DNA from: Halobacteriales archaeon QS_8_65_32
GTDB taxonomy: Archaea > Halobacteriota > Halobacteria > Halobacteriales > Halococcaceae
Direction of reading: 5' to 3'
DNA length: 46,834 nt
Assembly: GCA_003022925.1 (NCBI GenBank)
Contig: PXRY01000090.1
Coordinates: 28,161 to 74,994, forward strand
The position numbers and the translations under genes were made by a program. Below the pieces are notes generated by a model. It searched no databases, was not told the origin of the DNA, and worked only from the letters and a program-made list of their open reading frames with translations. Numbering within the stretch: the stretch's first letter is position 1; every line of letters begins with the position of its first letter. Of the stretch, positions 8,948 to 17,689 are shown in pieces.

Positions 8948-10061
8948 TCAGACCGGTTCGTCGAGCAACTCGCGGATCGCCTCCTTGATGAAGGCTTTGT
9001 CCTCGGCCCGGAAGCCGAACATCCCGAAGTGACCCCACGGCGTCGGGATCGGTCGGAGTTCGCTGTTAGCGATCTTCTCCTCGTCGCGCGCGGCGTCTTC
9101 GAGCGTGAAGACCATGTCCTTCTCGAAGGGCATGACATAGGTGTGAGCCCCGATTCGGCCGAGCGCCGCTTCCATATCGCCGCCGGTCATTCGGCTGACA
9201 TCCGCGTGTTTCCACTTCCGCGCCATACACAGCAAGTCGTTCGGGTCCATCGGCAGGAACCAGTCGTCCCACATCCCGTGATTGAAGTCCGAAAGCGACG
9301 AAAAGCCGACCTCCCGCCAGGACTCCTCGCGCCAGAGTTCCGAACTCACGCCCATCAGCGCCCACGTCCGGGAGTGGTGTTTCAGCCCACGGCGCACCTC
9401 GCTCGCGTCGTCGTAGTACCCCTCGTCGTAACTCGGATCCATCTCGATCGCCTCAGTTAGCGCGTCCACGAGCATCGCACTGTGGGTCGGGTTCTTAGCC
9501 GTGCCGGCGATCGGCGCGGCGCGTTTCACCATCTCGGGATACCGGACCGCCCATTCGTAGGTCTGTTGGGCCCCCATCGACCACCCGAGCACGAGCTGGA
9601 GTTCCTCGATCCCGAACTCCTCGGTCACCAATCGGTGCTGGGCGCGGACGTCATCACTGATTCGGACGTTCGGGAAGTCGCCCCCGCCCATTTGGCCCCC
9701 CGGTGTTATCCGGCGAGGTCGAGAGGCCGTTGCCGATCTGGTTCGGCATGATCACGAAGTACTCGCCGGGATCGACCGCCGAACCCTCGCTGACGTACAT
9801 CTCCATGTCCTTGCTCGTTCCCGAGTACATGTGCGGGAACAACACCGCGTTGTCGCCCGCGTCGTTGAACTCCCCGAAGGTGGTGTAGGCGATCTCGCAG
9901 TCCCGAAGCGTCTCGCCTTCTTCGAGTTCGAGCGCGTCGATCGTGAAGTACTCGAAGGGACCGTGCACCTCCTGGGTGTAGTAGTCGTTCTCGATGCCTC
10001 CTTGTATCTGGCTCGCGCCCGGCGACGGCGCGTCGGCCGGTTCGTGTGACTTCCGTGCCAT
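8948..10061 (-). pseudogene. MetX-like alpha/beta hydrolase, single frameshift
   Basis: Two adjacent reading frames together encode one intact-looking homoserine O-acetyltransferase-like hydrolase of about 370 residues. The N-terminal frame (ATG at 10061, MARKSHEPADAPSPG) reaches SPDNTGGPNG. The C-terminal frame resumes at GGGDFPNVRISDDVR and contains the nucleophile elbow GWSMGAQQ, an Asp in PFEKDMVF and the catalytic His in PWGHFGMFG. The break is one extra base in a G/C run near 9681-9689; removing one G gives a continuous protein. Fusion length minus one base is divisible by three. This may be a real mutation or a homopolymer error. If functional, it would be an acyltransferase or hydrolase of the MetX superfamily, not necessarily acting on homoserine. 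Confidence 0.85.
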
Positions 10062-10276
10062 TCGTGGGAATACCTCGATCGCTCCATAACGGAGCGAACG
10101 GGAGGTCGGCCGCGGGCGGTTTATAATCAATATCCACGACCTATGCCGTCGGGACGGGGAGCGACCGGACACCCTCGGTGGGAACGTCGAGGATCACTGA
10201 CCGATGGACGAAAAGAACGAGTCGAAATCAGGAGCGTCGGCCGAGAGGAGAAGGGACGGGCTTCGACGAAGCGGCG

Positions 10277-10795
10277 TCAGATATCGCCGTGACAAGTGGC
10301 ACAGATGGTCTGTTCTTTCACGTCGACTTCTCGAACCGTGGGCGAGAAATTCATTACGCAGGCGCTGTCGTTGCAGTGTTCGAGCCCCAGGGTGTGACCG
10401 ACCTCGTGGACGATCTCCTTGCGGACCCGTTCGTCGAAGACCTCGTCCTCGGAGGGCGTCGAGGCCCCGCCGTCCGACGCGGTCTGGAGTCGATACGTGG
10501 AGACGACACAGCCGTTCCCGCCGAGGTACGCGAGGCCGAAGACGTAGTTGCGCCGGCGATAGAACAGGTCCTTCGTCGTGACGGCGACGTTCTTCGTCCC
10601 GTTGCCGACGCGGCTCGCGAGTTCGATGAACTCCTCGGCGCGGTGCTGCCCGCGGCTCGCGTCGTACGCTCCATCCGGAAGCGGGTGGGCGTCGCTCATC
10701 GTGACCTCGCACTCGTATGCGGAGCGGAGCGCGCTCGACGCGCCCCGTTTGACCACCCCCGGAACGTCGCCGACCGGCACGACCTCGACGTGCAT
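10277..10795 (-). CDS. amzA: Archaemetzincin (zinc metallopeptidase)
   Basis: 172 residues. The extended zinc motif HEVGHTLGLEHC binds the catalytic zinc; the downstream ACVMNFS segment and the CATC pair near the C-terminus (TICATCHG) complete the second, Cys-based zinc site typical of archaemetzincins. The N-terminus (MHVEVVPVGDVPG) is the family's usual start. It is predicted to be cytoplasmic, since no signal peptide is seen; the natural substrate is unknown. The gene is divergent from the UPF0146 gene with only 39 bases between the start codons. Confidence 0.95.
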   Translation of the reverse strand: MHVEVVPVGDVPGVVKRGASSALRSAYECEVTMSDAHPLPDGAYDASRGQHRAEEFIELASRVGNGTKNVAVTTKDLFYRRRNYVFGLAYLGGNGCVVSTYRLQTASDGGASTPSEDEVFDERVRKEIVHEVGHTLGLEHCNDSACVMNFSPTVREVDVKEQTICATCHGDI

Positions 10796-10834
10796 GTAAA
10801 TATATTAGCCGGCGGACCGCATAAACGTCCCGAC
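10796..10834. promoter_or_regulatory. Overlapping divergent promoters, amzA / UPF0146
   Basis: The 39 bases between the start codons hold a TATA box for each direction: TAAATATATT near 10797-10806 for the rightward gene, and GTTTATGCGG (minus strand, 10817-10826) for amzA. Each is about 25-35 bases from its start codon, implying leaderless transcripts and mutually overlapping initiation complexes. Confidence 0.6.
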
Positions 10835-11347
10835 GTGGCTTCCCCCTCGCCCGCTACCGCTGCACTGCTCGACCGTCTCGTGGCCTATGATTCGGTCGTC
10901 GAAGTCGGGATCGGTACCCGAGTAGCCGTCGCCGGCGCGCTCGCCGCCCGGGGCACCGACGTGACCGCGACCGACATCCACTCTCGGGAGGTGCCTCGCG
11001 GAGTGCGATTCGTCCGTGACGACGTCTTCGACCCCGATCTGGCGGTGTACCGCGGTACCGAAACGATCTATGCGCTCAACTGTCCGCCTGAACTCCATCG
11101 TCCGATCCGCGAGATCGCCCGAGCGGTCGACGCGCTGTTTCAGTTCACGACGCTCGGGACCGACCCGCCCGCGATCCCTGCTGCGCCCGAGACACTGCCG
11201 GGCGACACGCTCTATCAGGCGACCGAACGGGACTCACCCGGCAGTGCCCGTTCCTCTATCCGGCGATCGCGACGAACGGCCGCCGGTGGCGGCGGCGACG
11301 ATGACAGTGACGGTGACGGCAGCGGCGATGATGGGGGTCGTCGATGA
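10835..11347 (+). CDS. UPF0146 family protein
   Basis: 170 residues from a GTG at 10835 placed at leaderless distance from the TATA box. The segment [29 protein letters not shown] resembles a SAM-binding Rossmann start (G-x-G, then an acidic residue after strand 2), and later [13 protein letters not shown] is typical of UPF0146, a small archaeal methyltransferase-like family of unknown function. About the last 35 residues are a Gly/Asp/Ser low-complexity tail that family members normally lack. The stop overlaps the next ATG by four bases, indicating an operon with the HAD hydrolase. Confidence 0.85.
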   Translation: MASPSPATAALLDRLVAYDSVVEVGIGTRVAVAGALAARGTDVTATDIHSREVPRGVRFVRDDVFDPDLAVYRGTETIYALNCPPELHRPIREIARAVDALFQFTTLGTDPPAIPAAPETLPGDTLYQATERDSPGSARSSIRRSRRTAAGGGGDDDSDGDGSGDDGGRR

Positions 11348-12231
11348 ACGCCGAAGCGGTCGTCCTCGACATCGACGGCGTACTCGTCGATGTCGCCGGC
11401 TCCTATCGCCGGGCGATCGTCGAGTCGATAGAGCGGGTGTATGCCGAGACGATCGGACGAAGCGAGATCCAGTCGTTCAAGAACGCCGGCGGGTTCAACA
11501 ACGACTGGGAACTCACCGACGCAGCGGCATTGTTCGTCCTCGCCCGACGCGAGGGGTTCGACCGTGACGTCGGCGCGTTCACCGATCGGGTCGCCGCTCG
11601 GGGTGGGGGCCTCGACGCCGCGGAAGCGGTCGTCGGGGAGGGGCTCGGCTCCGAGGCCCTCGCGCGCGTCTACGAGAACTGGGACCCCGACCGGCTCCGG
11701 GACGCCTTCCAGCAATTGTACCTCGGAGCTGACCTGTATCGCGATCTCGAAGGTGGCGAGCCCGATCCGGACCTCGATACTCGGGGATACATTCACGACG
11801 AGCCGGTTATCGTCGAGCCCGGGACGATCGAGGCGCTCGCCGCCGAATTTTCGGTCGGCGTCCTGACGGGCCGACCGGCCGCCGAAGCCGCGATCGCCCT
11901 CTCGCGGGTCGGGCTCGAAGTGCCCTCGAATCGCCGGCTCACGATGGACGATCCGGTAGCGGGCAAACCCCACCCGGACGGGCTCGTGGCACTCGCCGAC
12001 CGCCTCGACGCTCGACACACGGTGTTCGTCGGCGATACGGTAGACGACGTTCGCACCGCACGCAACGCCGCCGAGACCGACCCCGAGCGCGAGTATCGGG
12101 GGGTCGGCGTGCTCACCGGTGGTTTGACTGGCGTCGAAGGTACCGAGACGTTCGAGCGGGCGGGTGCGGACGCCGTGTGTGCATCGGTAAACGACCTGCC
12201 CGGCCTGCTCGATCCGCTCGATTCGGCGTAG
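11344..12231 (+). CDS. HAD-superfamily hydrolase (TIGR01548-like)
   Basis: 295 residues. The HAD motifs are present: motif [16 protein letters not shown] near residues 8-22 with nucleophile and acid/base aspartates; motif II Thr in VLTGRPAAE; motif III Lys in VAGKPHPDG; motif [12 protein letters not shown]. This subfamily is known mainly from haloarchaea and cyanobacteria and is often found near histidine or phosphate-ester metabolism, but its substrate is not settled. The ATG overlaps the UPF0146 stop. Confidence 0.88.
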   Translation: MNAEAVVLDIDGVLVDVAGSYRRAIVESIERVYAETIGRSEIQSFKNAGGFNNDWELTDAAALFVLARREGFDRDVGAFTDRVAARGGGLDAAEAVVGEGLGSEALARVYENWDPDRLRDAFQQLYLGADLYRDLEGGEPDPDLDTRGYIHDEPVIVEPGTIEALAAEFSVGVLTGRPAAEAAIALSRVGLEVPSNRRLTMDDPVAGKPHPDGLVALADRLDARHTVFVGDTVDDVRTARNAAETDPEREYRGVGVLTGGLTGVEGTETFERAGADAVCASVNDLPGLLDPLDSA

Positions 12232-12320
12232 CCGACGACCGTTCCGATCGGAGTTACTGCAACGGACGACATGACGTCGAGTCCGTGGCGCGCGCTGGGA
12301 TCCGAGCGTTCGCTCACAAC

Positions 12321-12328
12321 GCTTATTC
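12321..12328 (+). promoter_or_regulatory. TATA box of npdG
   Basis: GCTTATTC is centred about 26 bases before the npdG ATG, consistent with a leaderless transcript. Confidence 0.45.
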
Positions 12329-12350
12329 CGGGTTCGGACGACCGTCGAGT

Positions 12351-13013
12351 ATGCGAATCGCGCTCTGTGGCGGCACCGGCGACCTCGGCGAGGGGCTCTG
12401 TCTGCGGTGGGCGAAAGACACCGATTACGAACTGCTCGTCGGCTCCCGCGACCCTGAGAAGGCCCGCGACGCCGTTGGGCGCTACGAGGGAACGCTCGAC
12501 GAGCATGGCGTCGACGCACAGCTTAAGGGCTTCGCAAACGAAATGGCCGCCGACCGCGCCGACGTCGTGCTCGCCTGCGTGCCGGCGTACCACCTCGTCG
12601 ATACGATCGAGTCGATCGCCGATCGCCTGGACGGATCGATCCTCGTGAGTCCCGCGGTCGGGATGAAACGCGAGGAAAGCGGCCTCCAGTACAACCGCCC
12701 GGGGGCTGGCAGCGTCACCGCGCTGGCGGCGGGTGCCGCGCCCGACGACGTGCCCGTGATCGGGGCCTTCCACAGCCTCGCGGCCGGCAAACTCGCCGAT
12801 CTCGACGCCGAGATCGGTACTGATACGCTGGTGGTCGGCGACGACACGGAGGCGAAAGAGCAGGTACGGAGTCTCGCCGAGGAAATTTCCGGGCTCCGTA
12901 CGCTCGACGTCGGGCCGATCGCGAACGCCGCGGCGGTCGAGAGCTTAACGCCGCTGCTGATCAACCTCGCGCAGTACAACGACATCTCCGACGTCGGCGT
13001 CCAGTTCGAGTAG
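12351..13013 (+). CDS. npdG: F420-dependent NADP oxidoreductase (NADPH:F420)
   Basis: 220 residues. The enzyme passes hydride between reduced coenzyme F420 and NADP+. The N-terminus MRIALCGGTGDLGEGL is the NADP-binding glycine-rich loop, followed by LLVGSRDPEKA where the Ser-Arg pair contacts the 2'-phosphate. The block LQYNRPGAGSVTALAAGAAP and the C-terminal NAAAVESLTPLLINLAQYN are typical of NpdG. The ATG at 12351 gives a leaderless arrangement. This implies the organism makes F420, as haloarchaea do. Confidence 0.94.
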   Translation: MRIALCGGTGDLGEGLCLRWAKDTDYELLVGSRDPEKARDAVGRYEGTLDEHGVDAQLKGFANEMAADRADVVLACVPAYHLVDTIESIADRLDGSILVSPAVGMKREESGLQYNRPGAGSVTALAAGAAPDDVPVIGAFHSLAAGKLADLDAEIGTDTLVVGDDTEAKEQVRSLAEEISGLRTLDVGPIANAAAVESLTPLLINLAQYNDISDVGVQFE

Positions 13014-13103
13014 CCACCGATCGAGCCGACGACGGCCGCCGTATCGGGCGGTCGGCCCCGCGCATCGCCGGATTACCTCCGGATCGTCGATACGGCTCGG
13101 ACG

Positions 13104-13271
13104 CTACCCGAAAACGGTCGCACGGAGGTCAGTTCGTGACGCTACGATCGCGCCGAGAATCACCCCGATACCGATACTGATACTGGCCGCGAGAGCGAAC
13201 GATGGGGGGCTCGCCGGCAACCCGAAGATCGCGCCGCCAGGTATCGCGTAAAGCACTCCCCCAAATGGCAT
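13104..13271 (-). CDS. Possible 55-residue small membrane protein
   Basis: From the ATG at 13271 the frame encodes MPFGGVLYAIPGG followed by a second hydrophobic stretch (SFALAASISIGIGVILGAIVA) and a short polar tail, so one or two membrane helices are likely. It is not recognised. The hydrophobic pattern and small size resemble genuine haloarchaeal microproteins, but there is no clear promoter and no neighbour in an operon, so it could be chance. Confidence 0.35.
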   Translation of the reverse strand: MPFGGVLYAIPGGAIFGLPASPPSFALAASISIGIGVILGAIVASRTDLRATVFG

Positions 13272-13440
13272 CGAGGATCGTCGAAGCCACCGCGCGCATC
13301 GCACGGAGTTACTACACCCGGAGTCCCGCAAGAGGCTCGCGCTTTCAACTTCAATACGTTCACGGCTGTGGTTGTCTCTTCAGCACGGGAGACGGTCCCA
13401 CGGAGACGAACCGATACGGCAGGCACTTGCACGTCAAGGG

Positions 13441-13461
13441 TTTATTCACCGGACCCGGTGA
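13441..13461 (+). promoter_or_regulatory. Inverted repeat overlapping a TATA-like element before otsA
   Basis: TCACCGG-AC-CCGGTGA is a perfect 7-bp inverted repeat at 13446-13461 and abuts TTTATT at 13441-13446. It lies about 55-70 bases before the otsA start. The placement suits a repressor site on or just downstream of the TATA box, which is inference from position alone. Confidence 0.35.
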
Positions 13462-13515
13462 TAGTATACCGGCGGGGACCCATGTATCGATACAGCCGAA
13501 CTGAGGGACTCACCG

Positions 13516-15099
13516 ATGGGGGCTAACACCGACCGCGTGGATGGGGGGTACACCTCGGCGATCGGCGACGGTTCGCTGATCGTCGTTTCGAACAGACAGC
13601 CGTATACACACACCTACGAGGACACCGGCGACACTACCAGCGACGACGATAGTATCAACGACGACAGTACTAATCAAGACAACGGCGGGAACGGCGAGCG
13701 TGCGATCAACGTCAACCGGCCGGCCGGCGGGCTAACGGCGGGGCTCGATCCGGTGCTCCAACGCACCGACGGCACCTGGATCGCGTGGGGCGACGGCGAC
13801 GCCGACGAGGCGGTGGCGAACGAGAACGGCGCGGTTCGGATGCCGCCCGAGGACCCCTCCTACACCCTCCAGCGGATCTGGCTCACCGACCAAGAGGTCG
13901 AGGAGTATTATTACGGCTACTCGAATCGCGTGCTCTGGCCGTTGTGTCACGGCGGGGTCTGGCAGACCGACTTCGCGGACGACCACTGGCAACGGTACCG
14001 GTCGGTAAACCGCAAGTTCGCGAACAGCGTTATCGAGCGTACCGACGCCGACTCGCTCGTCTGGTTTCAGGACTATCACTTCGCGCTCGCCCCCCGGCTC
14101 GTCCGCGAGGAGGTCCCCGAGGCCTTCTACATGCACTTCTGGCACATCACCTGGCCGGGCTGGGACACCTTCCGGGCGTGTCCCCAACACCGCGAACTGA
14201 TAGAGGGCCTGTTAGGCAACGACCTGCTGGGGTTTCACACCGAACGCTACTGCGAGAACTTCCTCGATTGCGTCGAGGAGGCGTTGGACGACGCCTTCGT
14301 CGATCACGAAGGCAATCGGGTCCACTACGGCGATCACGCCACGGCGCTGCGGGCCTTCCCGATGGGCGTCGACGCCGCGTCGGTTCGGCGGGCGAGTAAC
14401 TCCGTCGGCACGGAGTTCTGGGACGAGTTCAGGGCGAACTACGGGATCAGTTCCGAAAAAGTCGCCCTCGGCGTCGATCGGCTCGACTACACGAAGGGGA
14501 TCACCGAGCGCCTCGCCGCCTTGGAGGAGTTCTGGGAAGCCTACCCCGAACAGCGCGGCGAGCTTTCCTACGTCCAGAAGGCGAACGAGTCCCGATCGCT
14601 CATTCCTGAGTACCAGGACCTCCAGGCCGACGTCACCGAGGCCGTCGATCGGATCAACGACCGCTTCGGGACGGACGACTGGACGCCCGTAGTCTACCTC
14701 ACCGACTTCTTACCTCAGGAGGAGCTCTGTGGCCTCTATCGCTTTTCGGACGTCATGCTGGTTAGTGCCGTTCGCGACGGTATGAACCTCGTCGCAAAGG
14801 AGTACGTCGCCGCCCAAGTCGACGACGACGGCGTGCTCGTGCTCTCCGATCAGACCGGTGCCTACGAGGAACTCGGCGAGTACGCACTCACGATCAACCC
14901 CTACGACACCGAGGGCTTCGTCGAGACGATCGACGCCGCACTCCACATGGAAGCGGGCCAACGGGCCGAACGCATGCGCGCGCTCAGGGAGCAGGTCGAA
15001 TCGCACGACCTGGTCGCCTGGATGAACGACGTCTTCGAAACGGCCGAAGACCTCCGCGAGACGCGCGAGAGCCCCGACGCCGATGCCGACGTGATCTGA
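13516..15099 (+). CDS. otsA: Trehalose-6-phosphate synthase (GT20)
   Basis: 527 residues. OtsA joins UDP-glucose and glucose-6-phosphate to trehalose-6-phosphate, the committed step to a compatible solute. Sequence landmarks: LIVVSNRQPY near residue 22, the G-loop region PAGGLTAGL, WFQDYHF, the phosphate/UDP-binding GVDRLDYTKGI (Arg and Lys), and DGMNLVAKEYVAAQ near the C-terminal third. About 30 Asp/Ser/Thr/Asn-rich residues are inserted between the first strand and the glycine-rich loop (about residues 33-62), roughly where a surface loop should be. No trehalose-phosphatase gene is in the window. An inverted repeat upstream may control it. Confidence 0.94.
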   Translation: MGANTDRVDGGYTSAIGDGSLIVVSNRQPYTHTYEDTGDTTSDDDSINDDSTNQDNGGNGERAINVNRPAGGLTAGLDPVLQRTDGTWIAWGDGDADEAVANENGAVRMPPEDPSYTLQRIWLTDQEVEEYYYGYSNRVLWPLCHGGVWQTDFADDHWQRYRSVNRKFANSVIERTDADSLVWFQDYHFALAPRLVREEVPEAFYMHFWHITWPGWDTFRACPQHRELIEGLLGNDLLGFHTERYCENFLDCVEEALDDAFVDHEGNRVHYGDHATALRAFPMGVDAASVRRASNSVGTEFWDEFRANYGISSEKVALGVDRLDYTKGITERLAALEEFWEAYPEQRGELSYVQKANESRSLIPEYQDLQADVTEAVDRINDRFGTDDWTPVVYLTDFLPQEELCGLYRFSDVMLVSAVRDGMNLVAKEYVAAQVDDDGVLVLSDQTGAYEELGEYALTINPYDTEGFVETIDAALHMEAGQRAERMRALREQVESHDLVAWMNDVFETAEDLRETRESPDADADVI

Positions 15100-15302
15100 C
15101 ACCGGGACCGGCAAGGCGCGGTCGGGGGGCCAAGGGTGAGAGGGGGTAGACGGCGTCGCTCGACTGACGATCGACGGTCGATGACCGACGACCAGCGACT
15201 GATGATCGCTGATTACTGGCCGTCGACCGGCGGCTCGCCGCCGGCTATCGCCCGAAAAAACGAGAGGGTGGTTTGTCGGTGCGGTGACGGCCGCGCAGTC
15301 GT

Positions 15303-15569
15303 TTAGGCGCTCGCGCGTTCGAGCGCGGTCTCGATGTCCTCGCGCTGGGTAACGCCGATGAAGCGCTCGACCACGCCTTCGTCGTTTTCGACGACAAGGG
15401 TCGGCAGCGAGCGAACTTGGTACTCGTTTGCGACTTCCTGCTCTTCGTCGACGTCTACCTTCTGGAACTCGACTGCCTCCCAGTCGGCCTCGACGTCCTC
15501 TAAGATCGGGTCCTGGGTCTTGCACGGGCCACACCAGTCGGCGTAAAAGTCCTTCAATCGGACGCTCAT
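15303..15569 (-). CDS. Thioredoxin
   Basis: 88 residues, shorter than the usual ~105. The redox-active site is WCGPC (residues 12-16) in FYADWCGPCK, and the cis-proline is in SLPTLVV. It reduces protein disulfides in the cytoplasm; it starts almost directly at the active-site strand, so the first beta-alpha unit of the classical fold is missing, as in several short archaeal thioredoxins. A TATA-like element lies at 15598-15605. Confidence 0.92.
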   Translation of the reverse strand: MSVRLKDFYADWCGPCKTQDPILEDVEADWEAVEFQKVDVDEEQEVANEYQVRSLPTLVVENDEGVVERFIGVTQREDIETALERASA

Positions 15570-15597
15570 GACAGCTATCCGCTTGCCTTCGCTCGCT

Positions 15598-15605
15598 CAT
15601 AAGGT
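15598..15605 (-). promoter_or_regulatory. TATA box of the thioredoxin gene
   Basis: On the minus strand the site reads CCTTATGA, about 29-36 bases before the ATG at 15569. Confidence 0.4.
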
Positions 15606-15701
15606 TTCTGCCCCTGGTCCGCGTTCACACACGTCCGCTCGCGGTCGCGTCGCACAGGCCTCGTGCGGTACTTTGACGCCGAGGACCGAAACGCTATCCG
15701 A

Positions 15702-15773
15702 ATGGACCCGAAGACGATCGTCGCCTTCGGCATCGCGTTCGGCGTCTTCATCCAGGTTCTCAACATCGTCTGA
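15702..15773 (+). CDS. Putative 23-residue single-span membrane microprotein
   Basis: An ATG-initiated frame of 24 codons encodes [15 protein letters not shown] followed by FIQVLNIV and a TGA stop. It has a short charged N-terminus and then one continuous hydrophobic helix of 17-18 residues, just enough to cross a membrane. It lies in the 435-base gap between thioredoxin and pdxT, divergent from thioredoxin. It is not recognised as a named family. The clean composition (no Arg/Ser/Pro excess typical of shadow frames here) argues for a real gene; there is no homology evidence. Confidence 0.4.
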   Translation: MDPKTIVAFGIAFGVFIQVLNIV

Positions 15774-15779
15774 TCGGCC

Positions 15780-15884
15780 TCCCGACCGGTCGTCGGCGTC
15801 GGCATCGGTGCCGGCGTCGACATCAATAGTAGCATCGGTAGCAGCGTCGGCGTCGGCATCGGCACCGGCATCGGTCGGTTATTG
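15780..15884. repeat. Trinucleotide-biased low-complexity tract
   Basis: The plus strand is a run of GTCGGC/ATCGGC/ACCGGC-type triplets. One minus-strand frame through it would read as Asp/Ala/Thr repeats, like the acidic inserts of several proteins in this window, but it has a stop just upstream and no start codon. It is probably non-coding simple sequence or the remnant of an acidic protein tail. Confidence 0.45.
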
Positions 15885-16004
15885 ACACCGACTCATCCTT
15901 GAGGCTGGCGGGTTCTCGAACCGTTCGGGGTCCTGGTCCCCTGATTCCCCGATACATCCCGATCGAACGCGTCGCTTTTGACCGCCGATAACCCAACTAC
16001 TAGT

Positions 16005-16595
16005 ATGACGCTCACCACAGGCGTGATCGGCGTGCAAGGCGATGTCGCCGAGCATGCCGCGGCGATCACGCGCGCCGCCCGCGCGCATGACGAGCGCGTC
16101 GACGTCCGCGAGATCCGCCGGTCAGGTATCGTCCCCGACTGTGACCTGCTCTCGATGCCCGGCGGCGAGTCGACGACCATCTCCCGACTGCTCCGCCGCG
16201 AGGCGATCGCCCCCGAGATCCGCGCGCACGTCGGGGCCGGAAAACCACTGTTGGCCACATGTGCGGGGCTGATCGTCGCCGCGGCGGACGCCGGCGACGA
16301 GCGCGTCGAGAACCTCGGGCTGCTCGATGTGACCGTTGAGCGAAACGCCTTCGGCCGCCAGCGCGATAGCTTCGAAGCCCCGCTCGACGTCGCAGGTCTG
16401 GACGATCCCTTTCCCGCCGTGTTCATCCGCGCGCCGGTCGTCGCCGACGCCGGCAGTAGCGACGTCCTCGCGACCTGGGATGGGAGACCAGTGGCGGTCC
16501 GTGACGGGCCGATCGTCGGGACCGCGTTTCACCCCGAGTTGACCGAGGACTCGCGGATCCACGGGCTCGCCTTCTTCGAGAACGAAGCGATCTGA
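16005..16595 (+). CDS. pdxT: Pyridoxal 5'-phosphate synthase, glutaminase subunit
   Basis: 196 residues. PdxT hydrolyses glutamine and channels ammonia to PdxS for ribose-phosphate-dependent PLP synthesis. MPGGEST is the family's oxyanion region, ATCAGLI holds the catalytic Cys, and FHPELTED supplies the catalytic His and Glu. The start is the ATG at 16005 (MTLTTGVIGVQGDVAEH), preceded about 30 bases upstream by a T-rich element. PdxS is not in the window. Confidence 0.95.
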   Translation: MTLTTGVIGVQGDVAEHAAAITRAARAHDERVDVREIRRSGIVPDCDLLSMPGGESTTISRLLRREAIAPEIRAHVGAGKPLLATCAGLIVAAADAGDERVENLGLLDVTVERNAFGRQRDSFEAPLDVAGLDDPFPAVFIRAPVVADAGSSDVLATWDGRPVAVRDGPIVGTAFHPELTEDSRIHGLAFFENEAI

Positions 16596-16737
16596 TCGAC
16601 TCCGACCTCGTGTTCGACGTCCGGCACTCGGTACCTGGCATTCGACGATCGGCGACCGACGGGCAACGACCGACGATCTGTGGTTACCGACCGGCGAACC
16701 GTGACAGGCTTTTCACGGGGCGGCCCTGAATCGACCT

Positions 16738-17190
16738 ATGAACGCGAGCGTCGAGTCGGTGCGCGTCGCCGGCACACCGGAGGGACCGACCGGGATCGTC
16801 CTCTTGGGGGTCGAAGACGAGGAGTACGACGTGTTGCCAATCTTCATCGGGCTCGAAGAGGCGAGCAGCATCGCCCGGGGCACGGACGCGGTCGATCTCG
16901 GCCGGCCGCTCACCCACGACCTGTTATTGGATACGATCGAGGAACTGGGCGGGAGAATCGATCGTATCGTTGTCAGCGCGGTCGAGGAGGGGACCTACAT
17001 CGCGGACTTACATCTCGAAACCCCGCGCGGCGAGGCCGTTATCGACGCGCGCCCGAGCGATTCGCTTGCGCTCGCCGCGCGCACGGACGCCCCGATCGAG
17101 ATCGATTCGGGGGTCTTCGAGAAGGGCCGCCAGCCCGCCGACGAGTTCGTCGAACTCCAGGACGTCCGCGAGATCTACGACCCCTCGTGA
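16738..17190 (+). CDS. DUF151 bifunctional nuclease family protein
   Basis: 150 residues. VLLGVEDEEYDVLPIFIGLEEASSIA is the hallmark of DUF151, and the C-terminal RPSDSLALAARTDAPI block is the second conserved segment. Plant and bacterial members have been reported to act as nucleases; the archaeal role is unknown. The stop codon TGA overlaps the GTG start of hisE, so the two genes form an operon; co-expression with histidine biosynthesis is the only functional hint. Confidence 0.9.
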   Translation: MNASVESVRVAGTPEGPTGIVLLGVEDEEYDVLPIFIGLEEASSIARGTDAVDLGRPLTHDLLLDTIEELGGRIDRIVVSAVEEGTYIADLHLETPRGEAVIDARPSDSLALAARTDAPIEIDSGVFEKGRQPADEFVELQDVREIYDPS

Positions 17191-17606
17191 CCGACGACAC
17201 CGACCGGGCTTTCGACGGTGTCGACGACGCCGATGACGACGATGCCAGCGAAACCGATGGCGGTGAGGGAACCGGCTCGGCTGTCGATGTGGCGACCGAT
17301 CGGGATGGTGAGGGAGGCGGTGAGGACCCGGTCCTCGACGAACTGTTCGCCGTAATCGAGGATCGCAGGGACCGCCTCCCCGAAGGCTCCTATACTGCCT
17401 CGCTGGTCACCCACGAGAAAGGCGAGAACGCCGTGCTCGAAAAGATCGGCGAGGAAGCGACCGAGACGATCCTCGCGGCCAAGGACGACGACCGCGAGGG
17501 GCTCGCAGGTGAGGCTGCCGACGTCGTCTATCACCTACTGGTATTGCTCGCGATGAAGGGAATGACGCTCGCCGACCTGCGTGCGGAACTGCGCGAACGG
17601 CGATAG
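17187..17606 (+). CDS. hisE: Phosphoribosyl-ATP pyrophosphatase
   Basis: 139 residues from a GTG at 17187 that overlaps the DUF151 stop. The enzyme removes pyrophosphate from phosphoribosyl-ATP, the second step of histidine synthesis. The all-alpha domain starts near residue 47 (PVLDELFAVIEDR). The metal-binding pattern EEATE... followed by EAADVVYHLLVLLA is intact. The first 46 residues are an Asp/Gly/Thr-rich extension not found in the compact ~95-residue enzyme; a start inside the frame near the catalytic domain is not obvious, so the extension may be real. Confidence 0.93.
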   Translation: MTDDTDRAFDGVDDADDDDASETDGGEGTGSAVDVATDRDGEGGGEDPVLDELFAVIEDRRDRLPEGSYTASLVTHEKGENAVLEKIGEEATETILAAKDDDREGLAGEAADVVYHLLVLLAMKGMTLADLRAELRERR

Positions 17607-17689
17607 AAGTCCTCGTCGACCCTCCCCGATACGGCCCGCTGTCGTCGGGTTCGTCCTGGCCGGCTTCCGGTTCGCCGCTCGCTCGGCTC

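Larger units (their letters stand above)
13014..13515. other. Gene-poor gap before otsA
   Basis: 502 bases between npdG and otsA. It contains one weak minus-strand small membrane ORF (listed separately) and, next to otsA, an inverted repeat overlapping a T-rich element. Nothing else is convincing. Confidence 0.5.

Noticed and set aside
15575-15871. Minus-strand frame beginning with repeated Met-Pro and Thr-Pro residues between thioredoxin and pdxT
   Set aside because: It is a translation of the triplet-biased tract; its downstream half is Arg/Ser-rich and resembles other shadow frames, and no promoter is seen.
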